A stretch of 64,000 nt of DNA from JAFAMB01 sp963775805 (lineage in GTDB: Bacteria > Verrucomicrobiota > Verrucomicrobiia > Chthoniobacterales > JAFAMB01). Shown here piece after piece: positions 26,574-35,806 of this stretch. The DNA is taken from positions 1,178,001 through 1,242,000 of the forward strand of contig CAVZKG010000001.1 of the NCBI GenBank assembly GCA_963775805.1, read 5' to 3'. The notes below the pieces were generated by a model. The model searched no databases, had not been told where the DNA came from, and was given only the letters and a program-made list of their open reading frames with translations. The translations under genes were made by a program, and so were the position numbers. How positions within the stretch are numbered: the stretch's first letter is position 1; each line of letters starts with the position of its first letter.

Positions 26574-28151
26574 GTGTTTGATTCTGGTTCCATTACCCCG
26601 CTTCCGCTAGATCCAGAGCTGCTTGAGGCCTTTATCGAAAAGCTTCCCGCAGAGGTTGTTGAACAACTTACCAACAATTGGCGGGAGAAAACTGAAGCTC
26701 TCGAGCGCAGCGAAAAAGAGAACCGGCTCTTGCGCGAATTGCTGCGCCGGATGCGGATAGAAAAGTATGGGCCTTCGAGCGAAAGACTCAGTGATCAACA
26801 GCTTGAACTGCTCGAAGAGGAACCGGGGGTAAGTCGGGCTGAAGTCGAAGAAGAAAGCAGCCGGGATCAATTGGAGCTACCGCTCAGGAAAGCCAAGCAA
26901 CAGCCGGCACGTCAGAGCTTGCCGGCGGAGCTGCCGCGCAAGGAAGAGATTATCCCCTGTGTTCCCCAAGACTGTATCTGTGGGAGTTGCGGCAAAGAGA
27001 AGGTCGTTATCGGTTACGAGACGGCCGAGCAGCTCGACATTGAACCGATCGAGTACTTTGTGCGGTTGACCAAGCGCGAGAAGCGAGCTTGTCCGGACTG
27101 TCCCCAACAAGGGGTCCAATGTGCGCCACTGCCATCCAGGATCATTGAGAAGAGCCTGGCCAGTGACCGGCTCATCATCGAAACAATCGTCAACAAGTAT
27201 GCTGATCATCTGCCGCTGTATCGGCAGAGCGCAATCATCGAACGCGACACTGGAGTGGAACTGTCGCGCTCGACATTGTGCGCTTGGGTGATGCGGGTCG
27301 GAGAACTCTTGAGACCAATAAAAGCGGCGATGGCCAAGGAGCTATTGGCTGGGGACTATATCCAGGCCGATGAAACGCCCGTCGAGGTGCAGTTGCCGGA
27401 GGTCAAAGGGAGAAATCATCAGGCCTACCTATGGCAGTATAGCCGGCCCGGCGGGGTGGTCGTCTTTGACTTCCAGCTTTCACGAAGCCGGGAAGGGCCA
27501 AAAGAGTTTTTGGGCGGCTTCCATGCAATCCTTCAGAGCGATGGCTATAGCGGTTACGATCGCGTCGGTGGCCCCGGACTGATCCATGCTGGGTGTTGGG
27601 CCCATGCACGGAGGTACTTTTTCCAGGCAACCGAAGCGCATCCCGAAGATCGCGATGCGATCGGGTTGGTTGCAGCCATTGATGAACTCTTTGGCGTCGA
27701 TGCCCAGGCTCGAGAACAAGGTCTGAACATCAGTCAGCGTGACGAGCTGCGGCAGCAAAGAGCTAAACCGATCCTCGAATCGATCAAGAACCGAATCGAA
27801 GCGGCCAAGACCAAGAGTCTGCCCAAAAGCGCATTGGCCAAAGCTTGCAACTACACGCTGACATTGTGGAACCGGCTGACGCGCTTCCTTGATCACCCGG
27901 TCCTGGAGCTCAGCAACAATGCAGCCGAAAACGCGATGCGGCCGATAGCACTGGGACGCAAAAATTGGATCCACTTCGGTAGTAAGGACGCGGGTCCGAG
28001 GATCGCTGCGATCCTATCGATCGTTGAGAGCTGCCGCCGATTGAATATCCCGATCCGCGATTACCTCAGCTCGGTCCTTCCGGGGTTATCAAACCTGCCG
28101 GTCAAACGTGTGTCAGAACTCACGCCGAGTGCTTGGCTAGCTCGCCGTTAA
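26574..28151 (+). CDS. tnpC: IS66 transposase TnpC
   Basis: A 525-residue DDE transposase. It has an N-terminal leucine-zipper-like helix, a zinc-finger part (CICGSCGKEKVV ... CPDCPQQGVQC), and the catalytic core with DYIQADETPVEVQ, QSDGYSGYDRV, HAGCWAHARRYF and NNAAENAMRPIALGRKNW. Length is normal. Translation starts at GTG 26574; the nearby ATG at 26567 is out of frame. Intact, so it could move this element and perhaps act on related ends. Confidence 0.95.
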   Translation: MFDSGSITPLPLDPELLEAFIEKLPAEVVEQLTNNWREKTEALERSEKENRLLRELLRRMRIEKYGPSSERLSDQQLELLEEEPGVSRAEVEEESSRDQLELPLRKAKQQPARQSLPAELPRKEEIIPCVPQDCICGSCGKEKVVIGYETAEQLDIEPIEYFVRLTKREKRACPDCPQQGVQCAPLPSRIIEKSLASDRLIIETIVNKYADHLPLYRQSAIIERDTGVELSRSTLCAWVMRVGELLRPIKAAMAKELLAGDYIQADETPVEVQLPEVKGRNHQAYLWQYSRPGGVVVFDFQLSRSREGPKEFLGGFHAILQSDGYSGYDRVGGPGLIHAGCWAHARRYFFQATEAHPEDRDAIGLVAAIDELFGVDAQAREQGLNISQRDELRQQRAKPILESIKNRIEAAKTKSLPKSALAKACNYTLTLWNRLTRFLDHPVLELSNNAAENAMRPIALGRKNWIHFGSKDAGPRIAAILSIVESCRRLNIPIRDYLSSVLPGLSNLPVKRVSELTPSAWLARR

Positions 28152-28221
28152 AAACCCTCTCCCCAACTCGAACTCACCGTCACTGGTCAACATGCGGTTG
28201 GCTGAACGGATACGTTTAAAC

Positions 28222-28746
28222 GCCCGCAAACACCTTCCGATCCTAAGCTAAAATCTTGAAACTTCTTCACCAGTTTTCGTTTGTACGACATAACAGGAGA
28301 AAGTCTGCTCAAAAAAGAGCCAAACAACTTAACAAAACGCCAACCAGGATACCATACAATCCCCCGTACCCACTACGTTAAAGACAATTTGATCTTCCGC
28401 AGACCTTGGCCTCGCTTTCCAGACACATCCTTTCGAAAGCGTAAACCAATCAATGACAAATCCGAGCCCAGGACCTCAAGCAATTCCACGTCGTCGTCCC
28501 GGATATCAGACGGCCCTCGATCCCAAAAAACCACTACGCGATATATCATTTTAAAGTAATCAACAACCTGTATCTCATCCTTCTTGACTTATTCGCAGCC
28601 CATCAGCTAAAAGAAAACGACAGGCGCCTGACATATTTACGTCGCTCAAAGCCAGCATATATCCACTCGGCGATGGAATTCTAGCACCATAAAAATCCTT
28701 CAACTATTAGCCTACAAAATATAACAAACTAACCCGCATTCAGCAC
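28222..28746. other. AT-rich intergenic segment with degenerate leader repeat
   Basis: Just after the IS66 end, 28255-28306 resembles leader repeat B in degraded form: CTTGAAACTTC, then TTTTCGTTTGTACGACATAA, then CAGGAG. A 92-codon frame from 28281 is basic and low-complexity and is probably not a gene. The remainder to 28746 is AT-rich without recognisable content. Confidence 0.35.
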
Positions 28747-29316
28747 ATGCACAATTACGCTATTCTCTTGACAGCATGCCTAATATTAGCATCCGTAACC
28801 GGCAACGCCGGTACTATTGTCGGGCCCACTAAACCTACACGCGTAAACTCTTCCGATTTCACTCCGGTCGGAATGCCCACATCCTATGCGTTTACGGACA
28901 AAGCGAATAATACGTATGTCGAAGTATTTATATGGGGCAAAGCCGATGGAATAGTCGGTCTTCCCATTTTTCGTAAATATCATCTTTATCAAAAAATATG
29001 GAAGTTAGACGCGAATGGCATTCCGGTAGATGTACCCAGCTCCGGGCAGTGGGAAGATCTTGGATCGACAGCTGCAAATAATTGGAAGAATGCACCCAAT
29101 CTTTCTATAACCATATCCCTTCTTACCTCTGAACACGACCACAGTAGAATCAAACTTCGTTCGCCACTTCCAGGCAGTCGAATCGCTATTAGTTCCTTTT
29201 ACCCTACGCCCAAAGTGGTTTTGGCTCTCCCGGATGTAGCAAGTACCAAACATACCGTAACTGTTGACTATTCAAAGACCTCTGACGTCTCGAATCCGGA
29301 CATTTCATGGAATTAA
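28747..29316 (+). CDS. Hypothetical secreted protein, 189 residues
   Basis: A signal peptide is clear: MHNYAILLTACLILASVTGNAG. The mature part is beta-rich with many Ser, Thr and Pro residues, and contains KIWKLDANGIPVDVPSSG and HTVTVDYSKTSD. No family recognised. The base composition is clearly more AT-rich than neighbours, so recent transfer is possible. Probably exported to the periplasm or outside. Confidence 0.65.
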   Translation: MHNYAILLTACLILASVTGNAGTIVGPTKPTRVNSSDFTPVGMPTSYAFTDKANNTYVEVFIWGKADGIVGLPIFRKYHLYQKIWKLDANGIPVDVPSSGQWEDLGSTAANNWKNAPNLSITISLLTSEHDHSRIKLRSPLPGSRIAISSFYPTPKVVLALPDVASTKHTVTVDYSKTSDVSNPDISWN

Positions 29317-29405
29317 TTCTGGCCATCGTGGGCCTGTCGTTCCAGAAAGCACCTCAACAAGTAACCTGTCGCTATTACGAACATGGCCCGTTTCTCACAG
29401 TGGAC

Positions 29406-31208
29406 TCATTGGGCGTCTATCTTATTAGCTAGCGCCCCGTTGATCTCGTTTAAGTGAGCCTCATCTGAGGCATCAAGCTTCGAGCGTGACTTTAATACGA
29501 GCAAGATCTCCCTCGCGCGTCGCAGCATTCCTTCAATTTCTAATTCAGATCCTCCTTTGCTTTGCCGAAGAGTGATCGCTACTTCAAAATACGCCAGCGC
29601 TTCAGAGCTTGCCCATTGAGCGTTCGTTGGGTCTTCTTGCGCCAGTGCTATTAGCATTTTTAGCGAGACTTGGAATTCATCCAGGGCATTATCGAGATTT
29701 CCATTCTTTAGAAGCGTTTCACCGAGTTTTCCACTAAGCACTGCCATAAGACCCTGCCACTCTCTGTTGTTCGGATCTTCCTTGGCTAGTTGTTGTGCTA
29801 AATCAAGGGAATGACGGAAGGAATTTCGAGCGCCTTGCACATCGTGCTGAGCCATTAGAACATCACCAATTTCTTGATAGCTCCAAGCAACATCGCTTCG
29901 CCACAATAGATTCGTCACATCACGATCTGCCAATTTTTCACGAATAGAGAGCACACTTTGATAGCAGGTAAGCGCTTCACTGAGATTACTCTCTGACCTA
30001 AGCACGTCGCCCACCCTTTCGAGTGCAATTGATAAATCACGTTGAGTATTTGTGTCATTTTCGTTGCGATTAGCCAATGCTCTTGTGATCGCAAGTGAAC
30101 TTTGATAGACTTTTAAGGCCTCTTGAAGATCGCCCTTTGCTTCCAGAACATAGCCAATACCCGCCAAACACTTAAATAAATTGCGCTCAGCGTCCGAATT
30201 GTTCGGATCACGGCTCGCTAGCTCTTGCCGGATCGATAGTGACTTGCGGTAGTTTTCCAAAGAACCATCCCAATCCCCTCTCGTGCTCAGAATATACCCG
30301 ATGTCTTGATAAGCCGATGATAGTTCTCGCTGACAATCAGAATTGTGCGGTTCTTGATTCACTAATGACTTACAAGTATTCAAAAATTGGCGATAGTTGT
30401 CCATGGCGGCATCCGTATCGCCTTGGATATTCAGCACTTCGGCGATTTTCTCCAAACTCTTTGCGAGATCCATTTGCCAGTCGATATTTTTAGGATCCTT
30501 CTCTGTTAGTTTTTTTTGAGTCGCGGCGGCGTTTCGATAACTCTGCAACGCCGCGCTTAGATCGCCTTGGTCTTCTCGAATATCGCCATACTTGAAAAGC
30601 ACATAGCTCCGTTGGCGTAAAATCTCTGGTCGACTATCACTAGTGGCGAAGGCGTTGTAGTATTCTTGGATTCTTCTGTTCACGTCGTTCAAAAGGTCTA
30701 GGCGTCCAATTGGTTTGAGTTTGTCGCTCAAATCCATTGTCATAAAAGTAATGAGTTTTTCCGCCTCGTTCCGTGCGCGCGATGCGCTTTCCGCCGCCCG
30801 ATCGGCCAATCCCTTCGACCGTTCCGCTCGTCGAAATTGTCGGAAACTCACGATTCCGAATACCACCGCAACAATCAGTGCCGCTGTTATACCGCCCAGA
30901 ACTCTGTATCGGGACCGCTCTTGAGCTCGCTTCAGTCGTTCTCGCTCAACAACGCTAGCGCCAATGTAACCAGCCTGCTGTTCGCTAAGCGATGATCTAA
31001 AGTCGGATGCGAGCTTCTCGCCTTCCGCCAGCGCCAATCCCGGTCGCAGCAGATCGTCCTTTTGCCTTCCGCGGCTGACCCAAAGTTTCAGACTTGCGTC
31101 AAGTCGGTCCCGCATCCGAAGGAACTCACGATTTTCGCTCAACCATTCCCGGACACGCTGCCATTCCCTTAGCAGCGCCTCATGCGCGACACTCATCAGT
31201 TGTTTCAT
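29406..31208 (-). CDS. TPR part of a broken kinase-STAND gene (3' piece)
   Basis: A 600-residue frame. It begins with MSVAHEALLREWQRVREWL, the conserved end of the STAND NTPase region. A transmembrane helix follows (VLGGITAALIVAVVFGIVSF, ~105-124), then about seven tetratricopeptide repeats to the C-terminus (for example ALQSYRNAAATQKKLTEKDP). By comparison with the intact STAND protein at 11.8-16.6 kb it should continue from 31180-31692; a +1 shift near 31200 separates them. Whether it is translated alone from the ATG at 31208 is unknown. Confidence 0.75.
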   Translation of the reverse strand: MKQLMSVAHEALLREWQRVREWLSENREFLRMRDRLDASLKLWVSRGRQKDDLLRPGLALAEGEKLASDFRSSLSEQQAGYIGASVVERERLKRAQERSRYRVLGGITAALIVAVVFGIVSFRQFRRAERSKGLADRAAESASRARNEAEKLITFMTMDLSDKLKPIGRLDLLNDVNRRIQEYYNAFATSDSRPEILRQRSYVLFKYGDIREDQGDLSAALQSYRNAAATQKKLTEKDPKNIDWQMDLAKSLEKIAEVLNIQGDTDAAMDNYRQFLNTCKSLVNQEPHNSDCQRELSSAYQDIGYILSTRGDWDGSLENYRKSLSIRQELASRDPNNSDAERNLFKCLAGIGYVLEAKGDLQEALKVYQSSLAITRALANRNENDTNTQRDLSIALERVGDVLRSESNLSEALTCYQSVLSIREKLADRDVTNLLWRSDVAWSYQEIGDVLMAQHDVQGARNSFRHSLDLAQQLAKEDPNNREWQGLMAVLSGKLGETLLKNGNLDNALDEFQVSLKMLIALAQEDPTNAQWASSEALAYFEVAITLRQSKGGSELEIEGMLRRAREILLVLKSRSKLDASDEAHLNEINGALANKIDAQ

Positions 31209-31692
31209 CGTGCGGATCCGTATCCGCGACTAGCAATCGAGCTTGGACGAATCGATCGATAAAACCCTTGGCCCCCAGCCTGATACGGTCGTTCGCCTTA
31301 CCCTGAGAAATGAAATCCAAATACGGCACCGTCCGCCTGTTCGGCACCTCTTCTTCGCCCTGACCCAGCGTAACGAGCTGACGCATGACCAGCGGAAATG
31401 CGTCTTGCGCTTCCGGTTCCAGCGTCGCAAAGACACCTTCAGCATGCTGAGCAAGCGCTCCCTTCAGCTCTCCCAGCTTCCGGTAATCTGACCAGCAAAG
31501 GATCTGGTCGCCCCGTGTCGCCTGCTCGTCGTAAAGCAGCGACAAGACATGTTCGAGTAACGGTAAGGATTCCGGCGTTGCAGATGCCACATCGCGAAGC
31601 GCTTCATCCAGGCGGTGGCGTGACATGGGTTCTTCTTCAAAGGAGAGACCCGCTGACTTCAGCAGGCAGCCGGATGATTTCTCCAATTTCAT
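31180..31692 (-). CDS. STAND NTPase part of a broken gene (middle piece)
   Basis: A 170-residue frame covering the C-terminal half of the STAND module: SFEEEPMSRHRLDEALRDVA, SLPLLEHVLSLLYDEQ, then FIDRFVQARLLVADTDPHDE. It corresponds to ~residues 487-630 of the intact 1598-residue relative. It is open at both ends only because of +1 shifts: the 5' part overlaps the previous frame by 56 bases, and the 3' part overlaps the next by 29. Unlikely to be a stand-alone protein. Confidence 0.6.
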   Translation of the reverse strand: MKLEKSSGCLLKSAGLSFEEEPMSRHRLDEALRDVASATPESLPLLEHVLSLLYDEQATRGDQILCWSDYRKLGELKGALAQHAEGVFATLEPEAQDAFPLVMRQLVTLGQGEEEVPNRRTVPYLDFISQGKANDRIRLGAKGFIDRFVQARLLVADTDPHDETTDECRA

Positions 31693-34300
31693 ATGAACCC
31701 GGCGGCCGCAGATCGACTTTCCCGCTCGGTTTCGTTAACTCGATTAATTCCGGGAATTGCTGATACCAGGAATAAAAATCGCTTCTCAACGTCGCCAGCA
31801 CGTAGACCCTTCCGCTCCGTGCGAGACCGGCGATCGCAGAAACATAGCTTTGCCTAATCTCCGGCGAAAAACCTGTCGTGAAGAGTTCTTCCAACTGGTC
31901 GATCACAAGCGCCAGTCGCGTCTTCGGAAGCTCGATTCTCTCCGCTCGTTTTCTCACGAAATCTGCATCTTTCTGCCTTCCCGAAGAGCGCAACCGGCGC
32001 TCCTTTTGTTCTAACTGGAAGCGGCGTTCAGTCCTCCATTCGCGACCGGCATGATCAAGGCCATCCCGAACGCGAAGGGAGACACTGTCTGCATGATCCC
32101 TCAACTCGCGCGCAAGATCCTGCGTCCCATGGGTGGACTCGGCGTCCTGCAAGTTAGGCAAGCCTGTTGGCTCGAGCAACGCGGCTGCAAGGGCGTCAAA
32201 ACAATCGCCTCCACTTCCGCTCGATCCTGGTCTCGTGACGGCACGTCGCCAAAGCCCAATCCCCTCGATCGTACCAGGCTCAGTCAACAGCGGGAGGACG
32301 CCGGCTTGAATCAGCGAACTCTTTCCCGAGCCGCTGGGGCCAACGACTAGAACAAACGGCCGCCCGACTCTGACCTGCGCCTCAAGGGCTTCCATTACTT
32401 CCCCGATTGCCCTTGTGCGGCCATGGAATATCGGCGAGTGCTCGAAAGTGAAAAGGTTTAGGCCGCGAAATGGGCTCGATTGCCACCTCCTGACTTTAGG
32501 CAGAGATACAGCTTTTTCCCCATTCGCCGTGACCCGGTTTACCAGAAACCGCCGAAAATCTTTCCGAAAAAGCTCTTCGAACTCCTGAAGGTCTTGGTAC
32601 TGCGCCACGGGTGTAGGAGGGGTCTTGCTTCGCTCGTGAACAGCAAAAATCTCCTGGACCGCATCCCAGTGGCGACCAAACTCGTCTCGCTCCTCTTTAG
32701 GTTCCAGCGGCAAAATCGGGTTGTTAGAGTTCCGATAGACAAACAATCCCAGGTCGCCGAAATCGCTCGCGGCCTCTTCTTGCATCGGAAAAATTTCCAA
32801 AGTTCCCTCTAGGTCATCCGGAGCACGATCCAATACCGATATTGAATCAGCTCCGGGTTCAAGGCGCGCCCAGACGATGCAGATGACGAGGTCGAACGGG
32901 ACAGCTCCCGGGCCCTGATGGCCGGTATCGCCTCCCGCCTCCTGTTCCGAAAACGAGAGGCTCACAACCACATCCCCCGTTTCTGCCAGGCTCTCGCCTG
33001 GCTGACCCGTCTGGAACGCGAGATCGGCTTCAACGAGCCGCTGCAAGGTAATCTCGGCCGCGGTCACCGGAATGCTAAACTCGGCCGCGATCGCGCGCAT
33101 GAGTCGCTCCGCCAGAACCCGCTCTTTCTGAACATCGCCCGACGCGAGAACGTTGACGCGGATCGTCCTCAGCATCCGGCGCCCGGCCAGCACAGCACCT
33201 TTTACCGCGTCGAGAGCCTCCAACAGTTCTGCCGGTGTCTGGAAGCGTCGGTTCGGGTTTTTCTCAAGGAGCAATTCCAGAAGTGCGACAACCGGTTGCG
33301 GAAGCGATTTCAATTGTTCGATCGGCGGAGAGCGATCCCGATGCTGATACAAGACCTCCACCGGGGTGCCTCGAAACGGAACCTGGCCGGTGACCATATC
33401 CCAGAGCGTCACTCCCAGTGAGTACAAATCCGACCGGATATCGACGTCCGAGCCGACGAACTGTTCGGGACTCGCGAATTCCGGCGTGCCGGCAAACGCT
33501 CCAGGCGCCGATACAGCAGATTCCAACTGCCCGTCACCAAGAGGTTTCGCCAGCCCGAGGTCAATAATCTTGACTCTTGGAACGTTGCCTTCCTCAAAGC
33601 CAACCATAATGTTGGCAGGCTTGATATCGCGGTGAATGAGCTGCTTCCTCTGGATCGCCACCAGACCGGCGGCAACTTGTGAGGTGATCTCCAGTGCCAG
33701 CATGACGTCCAAGCCGCCGGACCGTTTGATCAGGCGCTCGAGTGTCTCCCCTTCGACAAACTCCATTGCATAGAAATAACCCCGGGTTGTCCGGCCGAGA
33801 TGGAACACAGATGCTACATTCGGATGCCTTAAACTTGCGGCCGCTCGTGCCTCGCGCAGAAATCGGCGGAGTGCGACATCATCCCCAAGGTATCGCCCAC
33901 CAATCTCTTTCAGCGCGACTGGGCATCGCAACTCTGTGTCAAACGCCTTGTAGGTGACCCCCATTGCCCCTCGTCCCAACTCGACGGCGCTCCCGTCTTC
34001 GTTCAGCACGAGTTCATAGTGCCCAAACCTCCCTTCCGTTCTCGAATCGATTGCTCCGAATTCTGTCCGCGAATCACTGCCGCCACCAATTGCACTCCGC
34101 AACATGCAGACCGCGCAAAACTCCCCGGAATCGTCCGCTGCCAGCGGTGTGTTGCAGGTCGGGCAGAACCGAATCCCTACCCCTCCCGACTGCGGAATAG
34201 CCGCACCGGAATCGCTGGTTATATCTTTCCGATCAGATTTCACCGCCCAACCTGTGCTCGACCCGTGTCGGAGGGCCCTGGGCTTCAGGTGATAATCCAC
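31637..34300 (-). CDS. Zinc ribbon-Ser/Thr kinase-DUF4062-STAND protein (5' piece)
   Basis: An 887-residue frame from GTG. Cys46/49/62/65 form a zinc ribbon. Residues ~92-365: Pkn2-type protein kinase, GRGAMGVTYKAF, VALKE (Lys131), HRDIKPAN (223-230), DLGLAKP in place of DFG, TPEFASPEQ. Residues ~378-600: DUF4062 (RTIRVNVLASGDVQKER). From ~605: STAND NTPase with Walker A GPSGSGKSS (654-662) and Walker B LALVIDQLEELF. The frame runs out just after EIIRLPAEVSG, where homology continues in the +1 frame. It may be a pseudogene, or the shift an assembly error. Confidence 0.85.
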   Translation of the reverse strand: MDYHLKPRALRHGSSTGWAVKSDRKDITSDSGAAIPQSGGVGIRFCPTCNTPLAADDSGEFCAVCMLRSAIGGGSDSRTEFGAIDSRTEGRFGHYELVLNEDGSAVELGRGAMGVTYKAFDTELRCPVALKEIGGRYLGDDVALRRFLREARAAASLRHPNVASVFHLGRTTRGYFYAMEFVEGETLERLIKRSGGLDVMLALEITSQVAAGLVAIQRKQLIHRDIKPANIMVGFEEGNVPRVKIIDLGLAKPLGDGQLESAVSAPGAFAGTPEFASPEQFVGSDVDIRSDLYSLGVTLWDMVTGQVPFRGTPVEVLYQHRDRSPPIEQLKSLPQPVVALLELLLEKNPNRRFQTPAELLEALDAVKGAVLAGRRMLRTIRVNVLASGDVQKERVLAERLMRAIAAEFSIPVTAAEITLQRLVEADLAFQTGQPGESLAETGDVVVSLSFSEQEAGGDTGHQGPGAVPFDLVICIVWARLEPGADSISVLDRAPDDLEGTLEIFPMQEEAASDFGDLGLFVYRNSNNPILPLEPKEERDEFGRHWDAVQEIFAVHERSKTPPTPVAQYQDLQEFEELFRKDFRRFLVNRVTANGEKAVSLPKVRRWQSSPFRGLNLFTFEHSPIFHGRTRAIGEVMEALEAQVRVGRPFVLVVGPSGSGKSSLIQAGVLPLLTEPGTIEGIGLWRRAVTRPGSSGSGGDCFDALAAALLEPTGLPNLQDAESTHGTQDLARELRDHADSVSLRVRDGLDHAGREWRTERRFQLEQKERRLRSSGRQKDADFVRKRAERIELPKTRLALVIDQLEELFTTGFSPEIRQSYVSAIAGLARSGRVYVLATLRSDFYSWYQQFPELIELTKPSGKVDLRPPGSYEIGEIIRLPAEVSGSLL

Positions 34301-34445
34301 CGAAACGAACCCGCTTCCCGTGCCGAGCTTACCTCCACGTCGAGTTTAGTAACTGCAGCCGCAATTCGAAAGAATAATTATATCGCAGCATTCGAGAGAC
34401 CGGATGGGCGACGGGCAAACATTCGTAGACTGTCTGAAAAATGGC

Positions 34446-34471
34446 TGACCCGGCGATTCATCGCCGGGTCA
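34446..34471 (-). terminator. Perfect hairpin, likely terminator of the leftward secreted-protein gene
   Basis: Arms TGACCCGGCGAT and ATCGCCGGGTCA form a 12-bp perfect stem with a 2-base loop. On the reverse strand a short T-run (AGCCATTTTTC) follows. It lies ~70 bases after the stop of the 34539-34919 gene. A slightly altered copy sits at 16781-16806 behind the decayed duplicate. Confidence 0.6.
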
Positions 34472-34538
34472 CCATCGCTGGTCACTTCGCGCATTTTTCA
34501 GTATTCGGTGGGATCCCACAGCCCAGCTTTTTCATCCA

Positions 34539-34919
34539 TCATCCATTGTGCCAGTGGAACACAACGTAACCGTAATTTGTGGAAGTGATCCAAACCCGGT
34601 CAACCAATGTCGGATTGAAGTCAGACTCATCAAACACGTGTTCCGTACCATCGCTGTACACAACCTTTACGTCGTACACTTCAGAGACAATGGAATCCGC
34701 CCAAACTGTTGTCGAATCCCCATTGCTCAGGGTCGTATCCCCGAGTAGATCACGTCCCCAGCGGTCCGATCGATGCGGACTCATATAAAGCTGATCCACT
34801 GTATATCCGGTATCATTCTCGAAGGTGAGAAATACTCCCCCCTGGTATTGTCTGCTTTGCCCCTGCATGGGAGCGATGACCGCCATCAACGCGGCAAATA
34901 GGAGTGTCAAATTCTTCAT
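34539..34919 (-). CDS. Small secreted protein with LYMSP-WGxDLLG signature
   Basis: A 126-residue protein with a signal peptide (MKNLTLLFAALMAVIAPMQGQS). The mature domain contains VFLTFENDTGYTVDQLYMSP, SDRWGRDLLGDTTL and VYDVKVVYSDGT, a pattern I have seen in small uncharacterised periplasmic beta-sandwich proteins. Its function is unknown. A decayed duplicate lies at 16807-17025. It is transcribed away from the small membrane-protein genes at 35.2-36.1 kb, with which it is duplicated as a block. Confidence 0.7.
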   Translation of the reverse strand: MKNLTLLFAALMAVIAPMQGQSRQYQGGVFLTFENDTGYTVDQLYMSPHRSDRWGRDLLGDTTLSNGDSTTVWADSIVSEVYDVKVVYSDGTEHVFDESDFNPTLVDRVWITSTNYGYVVFHWHNG

Positions 34920-35244
34920 AGCCAGTTTTTTGTTTGTCTTGTTATTTCTTGACCGGCATCACGGAAAGGAACGGCGAGACCGGTGTTCACAAAGTACAAA
35001 CAAAGTTTGATCCACAGGTTTCACCGGTTAGCACAATTTGGAGCGACTCGGTGGAACTCGGCTACTTCGGGCTAGGCTCGTTGTCCGAAAGAACGATTGA
35101 GGGCGACCACAATCCCCAGGGCGCGATCGCAAAGAACGGATCAATGTCCTCTCTGAAACTCGGTCTTCTTAGTTCGTTTATAAATAGTGAGCCACCGATT
35201 GATTCGGCTGAAACAAAGACAAAACAACGCAACACCACACGATT
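34920..35244. other. Intergenic region conserved in the duplicated segment
   Basis: About 85-90% identical to 17026-17348. Long conserved blocks, such as CGAGACCGGTGTTCAC, AAAGTTTGATCCACAGGTTT and GCGATCGCAAAGAACGGATC, suggest the divergent promoter region between the secreted-protein gene and the rightward small gene. No RNA gene is recognised. Confidence 0.45.
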
Positions 35245-35550
35245 ATGTCGACCGCCCACTTACTTGTGCCGACTGAACCTGTCCTCTCTGAATATCGAGG
35301 ATCCATAATAAAGAATCGCCCGGAAAGAGGTCAAAGACTTGTCGCATTTCAAGCAAGTCACAAGCGAGAAGACAGCCTATGGAGGCTCTCCGTTGACGCC
35401 TGCTCTCCAAATATCGACCTCAATCTGGCTGTCTTGCTCTTATGTTTAGCACTTGGCGTGGGCACAACTCTTTTCTGCCTAAATGATTTCTTCGAAACTC
35501 TGAGCACCGGAGCGCTCGGGCATACCGTTCAAGTGCTTTTAAGCCGGTGA
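35245..35550 (+). CDS. Small membrane protein, 101 residues
   Basis: MSTAHLLVP start, a polar N-terminal ~55 residues, then one hydrophobic helix (LNLAVLLLCLALGVGTTLF, ~58-76) and a short tail ending VLLSR. No family recognised. The duplicate near 17.35 kb has lost almost all of it by deletion. Real coding is plausible from the helix, but not certain. Confidence 0.4.
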   Translation: MSTAHLLVPTEPVLSEYRGSIIKNRPERGQRLVAFQASHKREDSLWRLSVDACSPNIDLNLAVLLLCLALGVGTTLFCLNDFFETLSTGALGHTVQVLLSR

Positions 35551-35624
35551 AGTTTAATGCAAAGAACGAGCGCGCCGAGCTACACGCGGAATTCACGGCA
35601 GCCTTGTCCAGCAAATCGACCTTC

Positions 35625-35800
35625 AGGAAAGGCTTTTGTCGCTCATCCTCGATCAGGCAGCACCTCCAGAAAAGCAATCCCTCCCGTTTTCACATCACGC
35701 GCCCATCTGTGAAACAAATCGCTTCCATAAACTTTGAAACTCGCGGGTCCCGTTTCCGTTTGTACGTCGTAAAGGAACCTCCGGTCTGACAACCGGAGTC
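35625..35800 (+). promoter_or_regulatory. Leader repeat B, copy 4
   Basis: Begins with a CATCCTCGATCAGGCAGC block, continues through TCACATCACGCGCCCATCTG, and ends with the constant TTTGAAACTCGCGGGTCCCG part and a full 7-bp hairpin (CTCCGGT-CTGACA-ACCGGAG). The membrane-protein gene starts only 13 bases after the hairpin, because cassette ORF 1 is missing here. Confidence 0.5.
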
Positions 35801-35806
35801 AACCTG

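Larger units (their letters stand above)
25730..28221 (+). mobile_element. IS66-family insertion sequence 1 (intact genes)
   Basis: A 2.49-kb element with tnpA, tnpB and tnpC in order. Imperfect terminal inverted repeats: left GTTTAAAGTATCCGACTAGT, right (reverse complement) GTTTAAACGTATCCGTTCAG. I see no matching 8-base target duplication (TCTCGATT versus GCCCGCAA), so the ends may be off by a few bases or the flanks rearranged. All three genes are open, so it may be active. Confidence 0.8.

Noticed and set aside
28281..28559. Basic 92-residue frame after the first IS66 element
   Set aside because: Low-complexity Ser/Lys/Arg content, starts inside degraded leader repeat B, and no homology that I know.
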